Source of the DNA: Variovorax sp. JS1663
GTDB lineage: Bacteria > Pseudomonadota > Gammaproteobacteria > Burkholderiales > Burkholderiaceae_C
DNA: 64,000 nt
Direction: 5' to 3'
Assembly (NCBI RefSeq): GCF_002157355.1
Contig: NZ_LYMK01000001.1
Coordinates: 124,001-188,000 of the forward strand
Position 1 is the first letter of the stretch. Each line of letters starts with the position of its first letter. A program made the translations under genes and the position numbers. Under the pieces are notes generated by a model. It did no database searches. It was given only the letters and a program-made list of their open reading frames with translations, and was not told where the DNA came from. Positions 26,131 through 35,881 of this stretch are shown here, one piece after another.

Positions 26131-27198
26131 ATGTCTGCCGAAGACCTCGTCATCGCGCGTCCCGAAGGCTTGTACTGCCGTCCGGGAGATTTCTACATCG
26201 ACCCCTGGCGGCCGGTGGCGCGCGCCGTCATCACCCACGCGCATTCGGACCATGCGCGCGGGGGCCATGGCCACTACCTCGCGCACGAGCACAGCGCCGG
26301 CACTCTGCGCTCGCGGTTGGGCGAGATCACGCTGCAGACGCTGCCTTACGGCGAAGCCATCGTGCATCACGGCGTGCGGCTGTCGCTGCATCCCGCCGGC
26401 CATGTGCTGGGCTCGGCGCAGGTGCGGCTGGAACACGCGGGCCGCGTGTGGGTCGCCTCGGGCGACTACAAGACCGAGCCGGACGGCACCTGCGCGCCCT
26501 TCGAGCCGGTGGCCTGCGACACCTTCATCACCGAGTCCACCTTCGGCCTCCCGATCTACCGCTGGCCTGTGCAGGCGGCCCTGTTCGAGGAGATCGATGG
26601 CTGGTGGCGCGCCAATGCCGCGCAGGGCCGTGCCTCGGTGCTGCTGTGTTATGCCTTCGGCAAGGCGCAGCGCATCCTGCACGGCGTGGACGCCTCCATC
26701 GGGCCGATCGTGGTGCATGGCGCGGTGGAGCCGCTGAATGCGGTCTACCGCGCGGCCGGGGTGGCGCTGCCGCCCACCCTGCGCGTGACCGATCCGGGCG
26801 TCGATGCCGCGCTGCTGAAGCGCGCGCTGGTGCTGGCGCCGCCCTCGGCCCACGGCACGCCCTGGATGCGCCGCTTCGGCAACTACTCGGACGCTTTCGC
26901 CAGCGGCTGGATGCAGCTGCGCGGCACGCGCCGCCGGCGTGGCGTGGACCGCGGCTTCGTGATGTCGGACCACGCGGACTGGCCGGGGCTGCAGCAGGCC
27001 ATCGCCGGCACTGGCGCCGAGCGCGTGTACGTGACGCACGGCAGCGTGGCGGTGATGGTGCGCTGGTTGTCGGAGAGCGGGCTGGATGCGCGTGCCTTCC
27101 ATACCGAATATGGCGATGAAGATCTGGAGCCTGGCATGGCGGCAGGCCCCCATCCCGGCCTTCCCCCAGAGGGGGAAGGAGAAAGGGCCGCGCCGTGA
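26131..27198 (+). CDS. Ligase-associated DNA exonuclease (metallo-beta-lactamase fold)
   Basis: 355 residues. Metal-binding motif THAHSDHARGG (residues about 40-50), later HPAGHVLGSAQ and SGDYKTEPDG, and SDHADWPGL near the end: the beta-CASP-like nuclease found next to ATP-dependent ligases. It processes DNA ends in the four-gene repair operon. The last 17 or so residues ([15 protein letters not shown]) are encoded by a REP-like palindrome and are probably not functional. Its TGA overlaps the GTG of the ligase. Confidence 0.9.
   Translation: MSAEDLVIARPEGLYCRPGDFYIDPWRPVARAVITHAHSDHARGGHGHYLAHEHSAGTLRSRLGEITLQTLPYGEAIVHHGVRLSLHPAGHVLGSAQVRLEHAGRVWVASGDYKTEPDGTCAPFEPVACDTFITESTFGLPIYRWPVQAALFEEIDGWWRANAAQGRASVLLCYAFGKAQRILHGVDASIGPIVVHGAVEPLNAVYRAAGVALPPTLRVTDPGVDAALLKRALVLAPPSAHGTPWMRRFGNYSDAFASGWMQLRGTRRRRGVDRGFVMSDHADWPGLQQAIAGTGAERVYVTHGSVAVMVRWLSESGLDARAFHTEYGDEDLEPGMAAGPHPGLPPEGEGERAAP
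27145..27180 (+). repeat. REP-like palindrome 1 (inside the exonuclease 3' end)
   Basis: Hairpin CCTTCCCCC-AGA-GGGGGAAGG at 27159-27179 with the flank GGCCCCCATCCC. The same unit occurs at 28941-28976, and a relative in inverted orientation at 28875-28913. It is coding here. Confidence 0.75.
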
Positions 27199-28853
27199 AG
27201 CAGTTCGCCGCGCTCTACCGCGCGCTCGATGCCAGCACCTCGAGTCTGGCCAAGCAGGCCGCGCTGCAGCGCTATCTGCGCGAAGCCGCGCCGGCCGATG
27301 CCGCCTGGGCCGTCTACTTCCTGGCCGGCGGCAAGCCGCGCCAGCTGGTGCCGACCAAGCTGCTGCGGCTGCTCGCGCAGGAGGCGGCCGGTCTGCCGGA
27401 ATGGCTGTTCGACGAGAGCTACGAGGCGGTCGGCGACCTGGCGGAGACCATCGCGCTGCTGCTGCCGGCGCCCGGCGATGCGCACGACCTCGGGCTGGCG
27501 CAATGGATCGAGCAGCACCTGCTGCCCTTGCGTGGCATGCCGCCGGAGCAGCTCGGCGACGCGCTGCGTGCCCAGTGGCGCCGGCTCGCGCCGGAGGAGC
27601 GGCTGGTCTACTTCAAGCTCATCACCGGCGCCTTCCGCGTCGGCGTCTCGCGCCTGCAGGTCACGCAGGCGCTCGCGGCCGTGGGCGGGCTGGATCCGAA
27701 GCGCGTGGCGCAGCGCCTCATGGGCTACACGCACATCACCGGCCAGCCCAACGCGGCCGCCTTCACCGCCCTGATCGCGCCCGAGAGCGGCGGCGAGCTG
27801 GACGGGCAGGCCAGCGGGCAGCCGTATCCCTTTTTCCTGGCCCATCCCTTCGCGCTGCCGCTGGCCGACTTCGATGCCGCGCTGGGCGCGCCCTCGCGGT
27901 GGCTGATCGAATGGAAGTGGGACGGCATCCGCGCCCAGCTGGTGTGCCGCGCGGGCAATGTCTGCCTCTGGTCGCGAGGCGAGGAACTGGTGACCGACCG
28001 CTTTCCCGAGCTGGCCGAGATGGGCCGCACCCTGCCCGAGGGCACCGTGGTGGACGGCGAGATCGTGGTCTGGCGCGAGGACCGCGTGCAGCCCTTCGCC
28101 GAACTGCAGAAGCGCATCGGCCGCAAGTCGCTCACGCCGAAGCTGCTGCGCGAGATCCCGGTGGTGCTACTGGCCTACGACCTGCTGGAGTGGGAAGGCC
28201 GCGACCTGCGCGCGCTGCCGCTGCACGAGCGGCGCGCCCTGCTCGACGCGCTGGTCGCCGAGGCGCAGCACCCGTCGCTCATTGCCAGCCCGCTGCTGCA
28301 TGGCGACAGCTGGGCCGACCTGGCCCGCCAGCGCGAGGCCGCGCGCGCCATGGGCGTCGAAGGCCTCATGCTCAAGCAGCGCGAGGCGCGCTACGGCGTC
28401 GGCCGCACCAAGGACGTGGGGCTGTGGTGGAAGTGGAAGATCGACCCGCTCTCGGTCGACGCGGTGCTGGTCTACGCGCAGCGCGGCCATGGCCGGCGCG
28501 CCAGCCTCTACACCGACTACACCTTCGCCGTGTGGGACGCACCGCCCGAAGCCGGCGAGCGCAAGCTCGTGCCCTTCGCCAAGGCCTACTCCGGCCTCAC
28601 CGATGCCGAGATCGCGCGCGTCGACACCGTCATCCGCCGCACCACGGTCGAGAGCTTCGGCCCGGTGCGCAGCGTCACCCCGACGTTGGTCTTCGAGCTG
28701 GGCTTCGAGGGCATTGCGCGCAGCACGCGGCACAAGAGCGGCATCGCGGTGCGCTTTCCCCGCATGCTGCGCTGGCGCGAGGACAAGCCGGTGAACGAGG
28801 CCGACACGCTGCAGACGCTGGCGGCGCTGCTGCCGGCATCGGCCACGCCATGA
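27195..28853 (+). CDS. ATP-dependent DNA ligase (LigB/LigC-type, repair operon)
   Basis: 552 residues. N-terminal DNA-binding domain, then the adenylation motif [12 protein letters not shown] (Lys near residue 238), motif [13 protein letters not shown], motif [21 protein letters not shown] and motif V WWKWKIDP, plus an OB-fold C-terminus. It seals nicks using ATP. The GTG start overlaps the exonuclease stop (GTGA). The family is described as the cisplatin-damage-response ligase and is usually linked with the exonuclease, helicase and phosphoesterase genes found here. Confidence 0.94.
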   Translation: MKQFAALYRALDASTSSLAKQAALQRYLREAAPADAAWAVYFLAGGKPRQLVPTKLLRLLAQEAAGLPEWLFDESYEAVGDLAETIALLLPAPGDAHDLGLAQWIEQHLLPLRGMPPEQLGDALRAQWRRLAPEERLVYFKLITGAFRVGVSRLQVTQALAAVGGLDPKRVAQRLMGYTHITGQPNAAAFTALIAPESGGELDGQASGQPYPFFLAHPFALPLADFDAALGAPSRWLIEWKWDGIRAQLVCRAGNVCLWSRGEELVTDRFPELAEMGRTLPEGTVVDGEIVVWREDRVQPFAELQKRIGRKSLTPKLLREIPVVLLAYDLLEWEGRDLRALPLHERRALLDALVAEAQHPSLIASPLLHGDSWADLARQREAARAMGVEGLMLKQREARYGVGRTKDVGLWWKWKIDPLSVDAVLVYAQRGHGRRASLYTDYTFAVWDAPPEAGERKLVPFAKAYSGLTDAEIARVDTVIRRTTVESFGPVRSVTPTLVFELGFEGIARSTRHKSGIAVRFPRMLRWREDKPVNEADTLQTLAALLPASATP

Positions 28854-28874
28854 GTTGCAATGCCTGCGGGCTTT

Positions 28875-28976
28875 GCTCCCTCCCCCGCTGGGGGAGGGCA
28901 GGGGCGGGGGCACGCGGCGTGTCCGTCGCCGGCGCTGCGTGCCCCCATTCCCACCTTCCCCCACAGGGGGAAGGAG
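28875..28976. repeat. Pair of inverted REP-like palindromes between ligase and helicase genes
   Basis: Unit a: CCCTCCCCC-GCT-GGGGGAGGG (28878-28898), followed by CAGGGGCGGGGGC. Unit b: GCCCCCATTCCCA, then CCTTCCCCC-ACA-GGGGGAAGG (28954-28974). The two face each other across about 55 bases, a BIME-like layout. The AAGGAG at the edge of unit b appears to serve as the ribosome site of the helicase gene. Confidence 0.75.
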
Positions 28977-28986
28977 CAAGGCCGTG

Positions 28987-31566
28987 ATGCCGGCCGGCGA
29001 CTGGTTCGCGTCGCTGGGATGGGAGGCCTTCGGCTTCCAGCGCGAGGTCTGGCAGGCCATCGCCGAAGGCCGCTCCGGCCTGCTGCACGCGACCACCGGC
29101 GCGGGCAAGACCTATGCGGTCTGGCTGGGCGCGCTGCAAGCCTTCGCCGCGCCTTTCGCCGAGCGGCATGCACCGCCGCTCACCGTGCTGTGGCTCACGC
29201 CCATGCGCGCGCTGGCCGCGGACACCTTGCGTGCGCTGCAGCAGCCGCTTCCCGCCCTGGCGCCAGGCTGGAGCGCCGGCGCGCGCAGCGGCGACACCGG
29301 CGCCGCCGAGCGGAGTGCGCAGAACCGGCGGCTGCCGACCGTGCTGGTTACCACGCCCGAGAGCCTGTCGCTGCTGCTGTCGCGCGCCGACGCGAAGGAG
29401 GCGCTGGGCACGCTGCGCATGGTGGTGGTTGACGAATGGCACGAGCTCATGGGCAACAAGCGCGGCGTGCAGGTGCAGCTCGCGCTGGCGCGGCTGCGGC
29501 GGTGGAATCCGGCGCTGTGCACCTGGGGCATGTCGGCCACGCTCGGCAATCTGCCGCAGGCCCTGCGCACGCTGCTGGCCGGCCGCGAGGGCGTGCTGGT
29601 GCAGGGCGCGTTGCCCAAGCAGCTGGTGATCGACTCGCTCCTGCCCGCGCGTGTGGAGCGCTTTCCCTGGGGCGGCCATCTCGGCCTGACCATGCTGCCG
29701 CAGGTCGTCGCGGAGATCGCCGCCAGCAGCGGCACGCTGGTCTTCACCAACACGCGCTCGCAATCCGAGATCTGGTACCAGGCGCTGCTGGAAGCGCGGC
29801 CCGAATGGGCCGGGCAGATCGCACTGCACCACGGCTCGCTGGACCGCGCGGTGCGCGAATGGGTCGAGCTGGGCCTCAAAAGCGGGACGCTCAAGGCCGT
29901 GGTCTGCACGTCCAGCCTGGACCTGGGCGTGGACTTCCTGCCGGTGGAGCGCGTGCTGCAGATAGGCTCGCCCAAGGGCGTGGCGCGGCTGCTCCAGCGC
30001 GCGGGCCGCTCGGGCCATGCGCCTGGCCGTTCCTCGCGCATCACGCTGGTGCCCACGCACAGCATCGAGATGGTGGAAGGCGCGGCCGTGCGCGCCGCGG
30101 TGGCCGAGGGCCGCGTCGAGGATCGGCATTCGCCTGCCCAGCCGCTGGACGTATTGGTGCAGCACCTGGTCACCGTGGCGATGGGCGGTGGCTTCGAGCC
30201 GGAGGCGCTGTATCTGGAAGTGCGTGACACGGCGGCCTATGCGGCGCTCTCGCGCGACAGTTGGCAGTGGTGCCTGGACTTCGTGGCGCAGGGCGGGCCC
30301 TCGCTCGCGGTCTATCCCGACTACCGCCGCGCGGTGCCTGATGCCGAGGGCGTGTGGCACGTGCCCGATGTGCGCCTCGCGCGCCGCCATCGCATGAACA
30401 TCGGCACCATCGTCAGCGATGCCAGCATGGCGGTGCAGTACCTGCGCGGCGCGAAGCTGGGTAGCTGCGAGGAAAGCTTCATCGCGCGCATGAAGCCGGG
30501 CGACTGCTTTCTCTTCGGCGGCCGTCTGCTGGAACTGGTGCGTGTGCACGACATGACCGCCTGGGTGCGCCGCGCCACCGGCCGCAAGCCCTCCGTGCCG
30601 CGCTGGAATGGTGGGCGCATGCCGCTGTCGAGCACGCTGGCCGATGCGGTGGTGCAGCAGCTCGCGTTCGCGGGAGAAGGGCTCTACGACGCGCCCGAGC
30701 TGCAACGCGTGCGACCGCTGCTGGAGATCCAGCAGCGCTGGTCGGCTCTGCCCACGCCGCAGACCCTGCTCGCCGAGCTGCTGAAGACGCGCGAGGGCTG
30801 GCATCTTTTCCTCTATCCCTTCGCGGGCCGGCTGGTGCACCTGGGCCTGGCGAGCCTGATCGCCTGGCGCGTCGCGCAGCATCGGCCGCGCACCTTCTCG
30901 ATCGCGGTGAACGACTACGGATTCGAGCTGCTGTGCGCCGATGAGGTGGACTGGCCTGCGCTGCTGCCGCAGGTGCTGGCGCCGGTGCCCGAGTCGCAGT
31001 TGCTGCACGAGGTGCTGGCCTCGCTCAACGCCGGCGAGTTGGCGCGGCGGCGCTTCCGCGAGATCGCGCGCGTCTCGGGCCTGATCTTCCAGGGCTATCC
31101 GGGCGAGCGGCGCAGCAGCCGGCAGCTGCAGGCGTCGTCCTCGTTGTTCTACGAGGTGTTCCGCAAATACGACCCGGCCAATCGCCTGCTGCGCCAGGCG
31201 GAGGAGGAACTGCTCGCGCAGGAGCTGGAGATCGGGCGCCTGCGTGAAGCGCTGGACCGCATGGCGGGGCAGCGGCTGGTGACACAGGCGTTGCCGCGGC
31301 CCACGCCCTTCGCCTTCCCGCTGATGGTGGAGCTGTTCCGCGAGAAGTTGTCGAACGAGGCGGTGGCCGATCGTATTGCTCGCATGGTGGCCCAGTTGGA
31401 GAAGGCGGCCGGCGGTCCGGCGGAGACCGGCGACGGCGAACAAGTGCGCCGGGCTCTGGCCTTCGACCGACCGGTGGAGGACGGCGATGCCGGCGCTGCA
31501 ACGCACGGGCGTACCGAACGAAGGCGTGCAAAAGGTTCCGGCGGCCCGCCGTTTCGCGACAATTAA
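28987..31566 (+). CDS. Ligase-associated DEXH-box helicase (Lhr-core family)
   Basis: 859 residues from ATG 28987; GTG one codon earlier (28984) is also possible and better spaced from AAGGAG. Longer in-frame starts only translate the REP elements. Motif [13 protein letters not shown], motif [10 protein letters not shown] (DEWH variant of DEVH), motif III GMSATLG, motif [13 protein letters not shown]. Superfamily 2 translocating 3'-5' helicase with the Lhr winged-helix region. The last 50 residues are low-complexity and not family-typical. Third gene of the repair operon. Confidence 0.94.
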   Translation: MPAGDWFASLGWEAFGFQREVWQAIAEGRSGLLHATTGAGKTYAVWLGALQAFAAPFAERHAPPLTVLWLTPMRALAADTLRALQQPLPALAPGWSAGARSGDTGAAERSAQNRRLPTVLVTTPESLSLLLSRADAKEALGTLRMVVVDEWHELMGNKRGVQVQLALARLRRWNPALCTWGMSATLGNLPQALRTLLAGREGVLVQGALPKQLVIDSLLPARVERFPWGGHLGLTMLPQVVAEIAASSGTLVFTNTRSQSEIWYQALLEARPEWAGQIALHHGSLDRAVREWVELGLKSGTLKAVVCTSSLDLGVDFLPVERVLQIGSPKGVARLLQRAGRSGHAPGRSSRITLVPTHSIEMVEGAAVRAAVAEGRVEDRHSPAQPLDVLVQHLVTVAMGGGFEPEALYLEVRDTAAYAALSRDSWQWCLDFVAQGGPSLAVYPDYRRAVPDAEGVWHVPDVRLARRHRMNIGTIVSDASMAVQYLRGAKLGSCEESFIARMKPGDCFLFGGRLLELVRVHDMTAWVRRATGRKPSVPRWNGGRMPLSSTLADAVVQQLAFAGEGLYDAPELQRVRPLLEIQQRWSALPTPQTLLAELLKTREGWHLFLYPFAGRLVHLGLASLIAWRVAQHRPRTFSIAVNDYGFELLCADEVDWPALLPQVLAPVPESQLLHEVLASLNAGELARRRFREIARVSGLIFQGYPGERRSSRQLQASSSLFYEVFRKYDPANRLLRQAEEELLAQELEIGRLREALDRMAGQRLVTQALPRPTPFAFPLMVELFREKLSNEAVADRIARMVAQLEKAAGGPAETGDGEQVRRALAFDRPVEDGDAGAATHGRTERRRAKGSGGPPFRDN

Positions 31567-31604
31567 CGAGTTTTGCTGCACGCAGTTTTTGAGAAACTCG
31601 TCGC

Positions 31605-32273
31605 GTGCCTCTCGCCTCCACGTCCTTCCGGCTCGAACTCGCCGGCCAATCCATCGAACTGCTGCCCGAGCGCGCCCTGTGGTGGGCCGCCGGAGGCGCG
31701 CTCTTCGTGGCGGATCTTCACCTGGGCAAGGCGGCAGCCTTCCGTGCCCTGGGGCAACCGGTACCGCACGGCACCACCCTCGAAAACCTCCAACGGCTCG
31801 ACGCCCTGATCGAGCAACACGGACCGCGCGAGCTCGTGGTGCTCGGCGACTTCCTGCACGACGCTTCAGGACGCACGCCGCATGTGCTGGCGAGCCTGTC
31901 GGCCTGGCGCCATCGCCATGCGGCACTGCGTTGTGTCGTGGTGAGGGGCAACCACGACAGCCGTGCCGGCGATCCACCCGCCGAGCTCGGCATCGAGATC
32001 GTCGACGAGCCCCATCTCACCGGCCCCTTCGCTGCCTGCCATCACCCGCAGGCGCACGCGACGCACTTCGTCCTCGCCGGTCATCTTCACCCGGTCTGCC
32101 GGCTTCAGGGCCGCGGACGCGACAGCCTGCGGATGCCCTGCTTCGTGCAGGAGGCGCATCGGCTGGTTCTGCCGGCCTTCGGTGAATTCACCGGCGGCTG
32201 GCCGGTGGAAGCCGCCGCCGGCCGGCGCTTCTTCGGCATCGGCGGCGACGCCGTGTGGCCGCTTCCGAACTGA
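31605..32273 (+). CDS. pdeM: Ligase-associated endonuclease/phosphoesterase (PdeM-like)
   Basis: 222 residues. Calcineurin-like metallophosphoesterase: metal ligands in VADLHLGKAAAFR, VVLGDFLHDA, VVRGNHDS and LAGHLHPVCRL. This is the fourth member of the ligase-exonuclease-helicase cluster. The start is GTG 31605, 38 bases after the helicase stop; no ATG is available that keeps the beta-strand before the first Asp. Confidence 0.88.
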   Translation: MPLASTSFRLELAGQSIELLPERALWWAAGGALFVADLHLGKAAAFRALGQPVPHGTTLENLQRLDALIEQHGPRELVVLGDFLHDASGRTPHVLASLSAWRHRHAALRCVVVRGNHDSRAGDPPAELGIEIVDEPHLTGPFAACHHPQAHATHFVLAGHLHPVCRLQGRGRDSLRMPCFVQEAHRLVLPAFGEFTGGWPVEAAAGRRFFGIGGDAVWPLPN

Positions 32274-32286
32274 ACATCGTCTCTTC

Positions 32287-32871
32287 ATGCCGTCAAGCCC
32301 GCAGGCTCCTCGCAGCACCGATCTCCGCGAACTTGCCGTCGACCTCATGCAGCAGGCGGCGTCCGTCGCCGGCATGACCCGTGCCGAAGCGGAGGTCGTG
32401 GTCGACGCCATGAAGCCCCTGCACCTGCTGGCCGACACCCTGTTGTTCGAGGAGGGCGACGCCGCCGACAACGATTACATGGTGCTGGTGCTGGAGGGCC
32501 AGCTGCGGGCGGTGAGCAGCGCCAGCATTCCCGATGGCGAGGTGGTGATCTCCGTGGTCGGCCCCGGCAACCTGCTGGGCGAGATGGGCGTGATCGACGG
32601 CGGCCCGCGTTCGGCCAGCTGCACCGCGCTGACCGACGTCAAGCTCGGCTTGCTCTCGCGCGAGGCGTTGATGGGCCTGATCGAGCAGCACCCGACGGTG
32701 GGCGCGCGCCTGATGCTGGGCGTGTCCCGGATCATCACCGGCCGGCTGCGCGAGGGCAATCGCAGGCTGCGCACGCTGTCGCAAGTGTCGCGTGCGCTGC
32801 AGCTGGAGCTGGATGCGGTCCATTCGGTCAATCGCCGGCTGCTGGAAGAGCAGGTCGGGCGCGTCGGCTGA
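32287..32871 (+). CDS. Cyclic-nucleotide-binding domain protein without DNA-binding domain
   Basis: 194 residues. cNMP-binding beta-roll at about 40-155 with LFEEGDAADNDYMVLVLEGQLR, and a phosphate-binding cassette at GNLLGEMGVIDGGPRSASCTA (Glu and Arg present), followed by a C-terminal helix (QLELDAVHSVNRRLLEEQ). No HTH follows, so it is not a Crp-type regulator; the ligand-sensing domain must act through a partner. It begins 13 bases after the phosphoesterase gene and may be read in the same transcript. Confidence 0.85.
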   Translation: MPSSPQAPRSTDLRELAVDLMQQAASVAGMTRAEAEVVVDAMKPLHLLADTLLFEEGDAADNDYMVLVLEGQLRAVSSASIPDGEVVISVVGPGNLLGEMGVIDGGPRSASCTALTDVKLGLLSREALMGLIEQHPTVGARLMLGVSRIITGRLREGNRRLRTLSQVSRALQLELDAVHSVNRRLLEEQVGRVG

Positions 32872-32895
32872 GCGCGCAGGGGCCTGTCAACAGGC

Positions 32896-33420
32896 CTACA
32901 TCACCACCGGCGCATCGGGCAACTCGTTGCGATCGGCCTCGCCTTCTGCCAGCGGAAAATGCGCCACCAGCAGCGCCGAGACTTCCTCCAGCGCCTGCGT
33001 GATCCCGTCCTCGAAGCGCCCCTCGCGGAAGGCCGCGCCCATGCGCCGGGCCATCGCCACCCATTCATCGGCGCTCACGTGCGCGTCGATGCCGCGGTCG
33101 GCCACGATCTCGATCGCGTGCTCGGCCAGCAGCAGGTAGATCAGCACGCCGTTGTTGTGCGCGGTGTCCCACACGCGCAGCTTGCCGAACATCGTGATCG
33201 CCCGCTCGCGCGCCGGCGCGCCGCGCCGGATGTAGGACCACGGGAGCCCGGCCTCGATGCAGATGCGTATCTCGCCGCTGTGCCGGCGCTCACTGGCCGC
33301 CACTCGGGCGCCCAGCCGCTCCAGGGCATCGGGCGGCAGCGCACGCCGCACGTCGGCGGCATCGATCCAGCGATGGCGCCACAGGCGCGCAAGCTTGGAG
33401 AAGAAGGTATGCGTGGCCAT
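32896..33420 (-). CDS. TPM-domain protein (YgcG-like, no signal)
   Basis: 174 residues. The TPM/TLP18.3-Psb32-MOLO-1 phosphatase-like fold is visible from RRALPPDALERLGARVAASERRH onward, with RVWDTAHNNGVLIYLLLAEHAIEIVADRGID as the core. It has no signal peptide. It is two bases after the secreted YgcG-like gene and co-transcribed with LemA; this trio is common in proteobacteria and is thought to be membrane-associated, but its role is unsettled. Confidence 0.85.
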   Translation of the reverse strand: MATHTFFSKLARLWRHRWIDAADVRRALPPDALERLGARVAASERRHSGEIRICIEAGLPWSYIRRGAPARERAITMFGKLRVWDTAHNNGVLIYLLLAEHAIEIVADRGIDAHVSADEWVAMARRMGAAFREGRFEDGITQALEEVSALLVAHFPLAEGEADRNELPDAPVVM

Positions 33421-33422
33421 GG

Positions 33423-34367
33423 CTACCAGTCTCCCGAGGCGCCGCCGCCGCCGAAATCACCGCCCCCGCCGGAGCTGAAGCCGCCGCCACTGTCGGAGGA
33501 CCCTCCGCCCCAGCTACCGCCACCGCCGCCCCAGTTGCCCGGCACCGGCGTGAAGCCGCCGCCGCGCCCGCGCCCGCCCAGCCGGCCCGCGCCGGCGCCG
33601 AAGGCGCTCGACAGCAGCGTGAAGAGCAGGGCGCCCAGGCCCGCCAGCACCGCGACGACCACGCTGGCGGTCAGCACCATCACGACCGCGCCCGTCACCC
33701 CGCCCAGCGCGAGCGGACCCAGCACCTTGCCGAGCAGGGCGCGCGCGATGGGGCCGCCGATCAGCACGCCGAAGAACAGGAAGATCGCGAGGTCGCCCCA
33801 GTCGAAGCCGCGGTCTTCGCGCTGGCCGCCGCTGAAGTCGCCGCTCTTCGCATCGACCTCCGGCAGTGCCTCGCCGTTGATGCGCGCGATCAGCTGGTCG
33901 GCCGCCGCGTCCAGCCCGCCGGCGAAGTCGTTCTCGCGAAAGCGCGGCTTCATCGCGAAGTCGATGATGCGCGCCGCCGCGATGTCGGGCACCGCGCCCT
34001 CGAGTGTCTTCGCGACCTCGATGCGCATCTTGCGGTCGTTCTTGGCCACGACGACGAGGATGCCGTCGCCTACCTCCCTGCGGCCGATCCGCCAGGCATT
34101 GCCGACGCGGTTGGCGTAGCTCGCGATGTCCTCGGGTGCGGTGCTCGCCACCATCAGCATCACGATCTGCGCGCCCTTCTGTTGCTCGAAGGCGGCCAGC
34201 TTGGCCTCCAGCGCCTGGCGCTGGCCGGCGTCGAGCGTACCGGTCTGGTCGATCACCCGCGCGCTGAGCACCGGCACCGGCAGCAGGTCCTGGGCTTGCG
34301 CGCCGACCAGCGCGCAGGCCATCAGGAAGAGGGCTGCCAGCGCGCGCGGGATGCGGGCGGCCGTCAT
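33423..34367 (-). CDS. YgcG-family TPM-domain membrane protein
   Basis: 314 residues from ATG 34367 (a TTG two codons earlier is possible). Cleavable signal (ending GAQAQ), TPM domain (VIDQTGTLDAGQRQALEAKL; GIGRREVGDGILVVVAKNDRK-like core), then two hydrophobic segments (DLAIFLFFGVLIGG; VVMVLTASVVVAVLAGLGALLF). The C-terminus is a Gly/Ser-rich tail of about 60 residues. Middle gene of the LemA operon. Confidence 0.9.
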   Translation of the reverse strand: MTAARIPRALAALFLMACALVGAQAQDLLPVPVLSARVIDQTGTLDAGQRQALEAKLAAFEQQKGAQIVMLMVASTAPEDIASYANRVGNAWRIGRREVGDGILVVVAKNDRKMRIEVAKTLEGAVPDIAAARIIDFAMKPRFRENDFAGGLDAAADQLIARINGEALPEVDAKSGDFSGGQREDRGFDWGDLAIFLFFGVLIGGPIARALLGKVLGPLALGGVTGAVVMVLTASVVVAVLAGLGALLFTLLSSAFGAGAGRLGGRGRGGGFTPVPGNWGGGGGSWGGGSSDSGGGFSSGGGGDFGGGGASGDW

Positions 34368-34386
34368 CGTCAAGGGCCTGCCTGCC

Positions 34387-34998
34387 CTACTTCTTCTGCG
34401 TGCCGAAATCGACGGTCGGTGGCGTCGAGATCTGGGCCTCGTTCTGGACGCTGAAGTTGGGCTTGGGCTCGTAGCTGAAGATCTTGGCGGTGATGTTGGT
34501 GGGGAAGCTGCGCGCCAGCACGTTGTACTCCTGCACCGTCTGGATGTAGCGGTTGCGCGCCACGGTGATGCGGTTCTCGGTGCCTTCCAGTGTCACGCGC
34601 AGGTCCCGGAAGGCCTGGTTGGCCTTGAGGTTGGGGTACTGCTCGGCCACCACCATCAGGCGCGACAACGCACTGGACAGCTCGCCCTGCGCCTGCTGGA
34701 ACTTGTTGAAGGCCTCGGGGTTGTTGAGCGTCTCGGGCGTGACCTGGATCGAGGTGGCCTTGGCGCGCGCCTCGATCACCTTGGTCAGCGTTTCCTGCTC
34801 GAAGTTGGCCTCGCCCTTGACGGTGGCGACGATGTTGGGCACCAGGTCGGCTCGGCGCTGGTACTGATTGAGCACCTCGCTCCAGGCCGACTTGCTGACC
34901 TCGTCGAGGCGCTGGAAGTCGTTGTAGCCGCAGCCGCTGAGCGAGAGCGCCCCGAGCGTCGCGAGGAGGACCAGGAGCCAGCGTTTCATGATCACCAT
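34387..34998 (-). CDS. LemA family protein
   Basis: 203 residues. Lipoprotein-type signal (LGALSLSGC), then the LemA four-helix body: YNDFQRLDEVSKSAWSEVLNQYQRRADLVPNIVATVKG, RYIQTVQEYNVLARSFPTNI. GAGAGG lies seven bases before ATG 34998; an inner ATG (34989) is possible. First gene of the LemA-YgcG-TPM operon, 19 bases ahead of YgcG. Its upstream region (34999-35056) is shared with the divergent Rossmann-fold gene. Confidence 0.92.
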   Translation of the reverse strand: MVIMKRWLLVLLATLGALSLSGCGYNDFQRLDEVSKSAWSEVLNQYQRRADLVPNIVATVKGEANFEQETLTKVIEARAKATSIQVTPETLNNPEAFNKFQQAQGELSSALSRLMVVAEQYPNLKANQAFRDLRVTLEGTENRITVARNRYIQTVQEYNVLARSFPTNITAKIFSYEPKPNFSVQNEAQISTPPTVDFGTQKK

Positions 34999-35056
34999 GT
35001 CGAAGCCTCTCTTCGTTCTTGCCGTTCTTGCGAAAGGGCGAAGGTAGCATAGCCCG

Positions 35057-35818
35057 ATGGCAGTCGATCCCTTTCAGGCATTGCAGGCGGCGAGCCGCCC
35101 GGCTCCGGTCCAGCGCCTGGACGACGAAGGCACGCTGCTGATCGCCGGTGCCACCGGCGCGCTGGGGCAGGAGCTGGTGCGCCGGATGGCAGGCCGGCAT
35201 CGCTTCGCGCATACGCGGGTGCTGGCGCGCGAGCCCATCCGCGACGCGGTGCAGGGCGTCGAGACGCTGCTCGCGCCGGGGCCCGAGATCGATCGATGGC
35301 CCCACGTCGCCGCCGATACCGCCGTGGTCCTGTTCGAGCCGCCGCGCCTCTACTACGACCGCGAGCGCGCGCTGTGGACGCCGGAGCCGGCCCAACTGCC
35401 CGCGCTCGCGGCCTGGTTGCGGGCCTGCGGCGTGCGCACGCTGGCGGTGGTGCAGCCGCACGACCAGGGCCGGCTGCCGGATGCGCTCAAGCGCGGCCTG
35501 GCCAGCCTCGACGAACAGGCGGTGGTGGCGCAGGGCTTCGAGCGCGTGCTCATCGTGCGCTCGGCGCGCAAGCCGGCGGCGCTGCGCCTGGCCCATCCGG
35601 CCGAGCGGCTGGCGGCCTGGATGCTGTCCGTCGCCCGCTTCATGGTGCCCAGCAGCGAGCAGCCGGTGCGCGCGACCAAGGTGGCGGAACTGGTCGACGT
35701 GGCGCTGCGCATCGCGCCGCCGGGCGTGCACGTGGCCGCGCCCGAGCTGGTCTGGCAGGCGGCGCAGGGCGAGCTCGAGTCGGTGGCGCGCGGCTGGCTG
35801 CGGCCGGTGCCGGGCTGA
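35057..35818 (+). CDS. NAD(P)-binding Rossmann-fold (NmrA/epimerase-like) protein
   Basis: 253 residues. The dinucleotide motif IAGATGALGQELVRRM (about 31-46) is clear, followed by alternating strands and helices. I see no YxxxK catalytic pair, so it is an atypical SDR-type protein, possibly a redox sensor or oxidoreductase of unknown substrate. It ends MVPSSEQPVRATKVAELVDVAL, as in predicted nucleoside-diphosphate-sugar epimerases. Confidence 0.75.
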   Translation: MAVDPFQALQAASRPAPVQRLDDEGTLLIAGATGALGQELVRRMAGRHRFAHTRVLAREPIRDAVQGVETLLAPGPEIDRWPHVAADTAVVLFEPPRLYYDRERALWTPEPAQLPALAAWLRACGVRTLAVVQPHDQGRLPDALKRGLASLDEQAVVAQGFERVLIVRSARKPAALRLAHPAERLAAWMLSVARFMVPSSEQPVRATKVAELVDVALRIAPPGVHVAAPELVWQAAQGELESVARGWLRPVPG

Positions 35819-35881
35819 AGACCCGATGCCCGTCACCGGGCCGAGGCAAAATCGGCATCTCCAGCCGCAGTCGACGACGTC

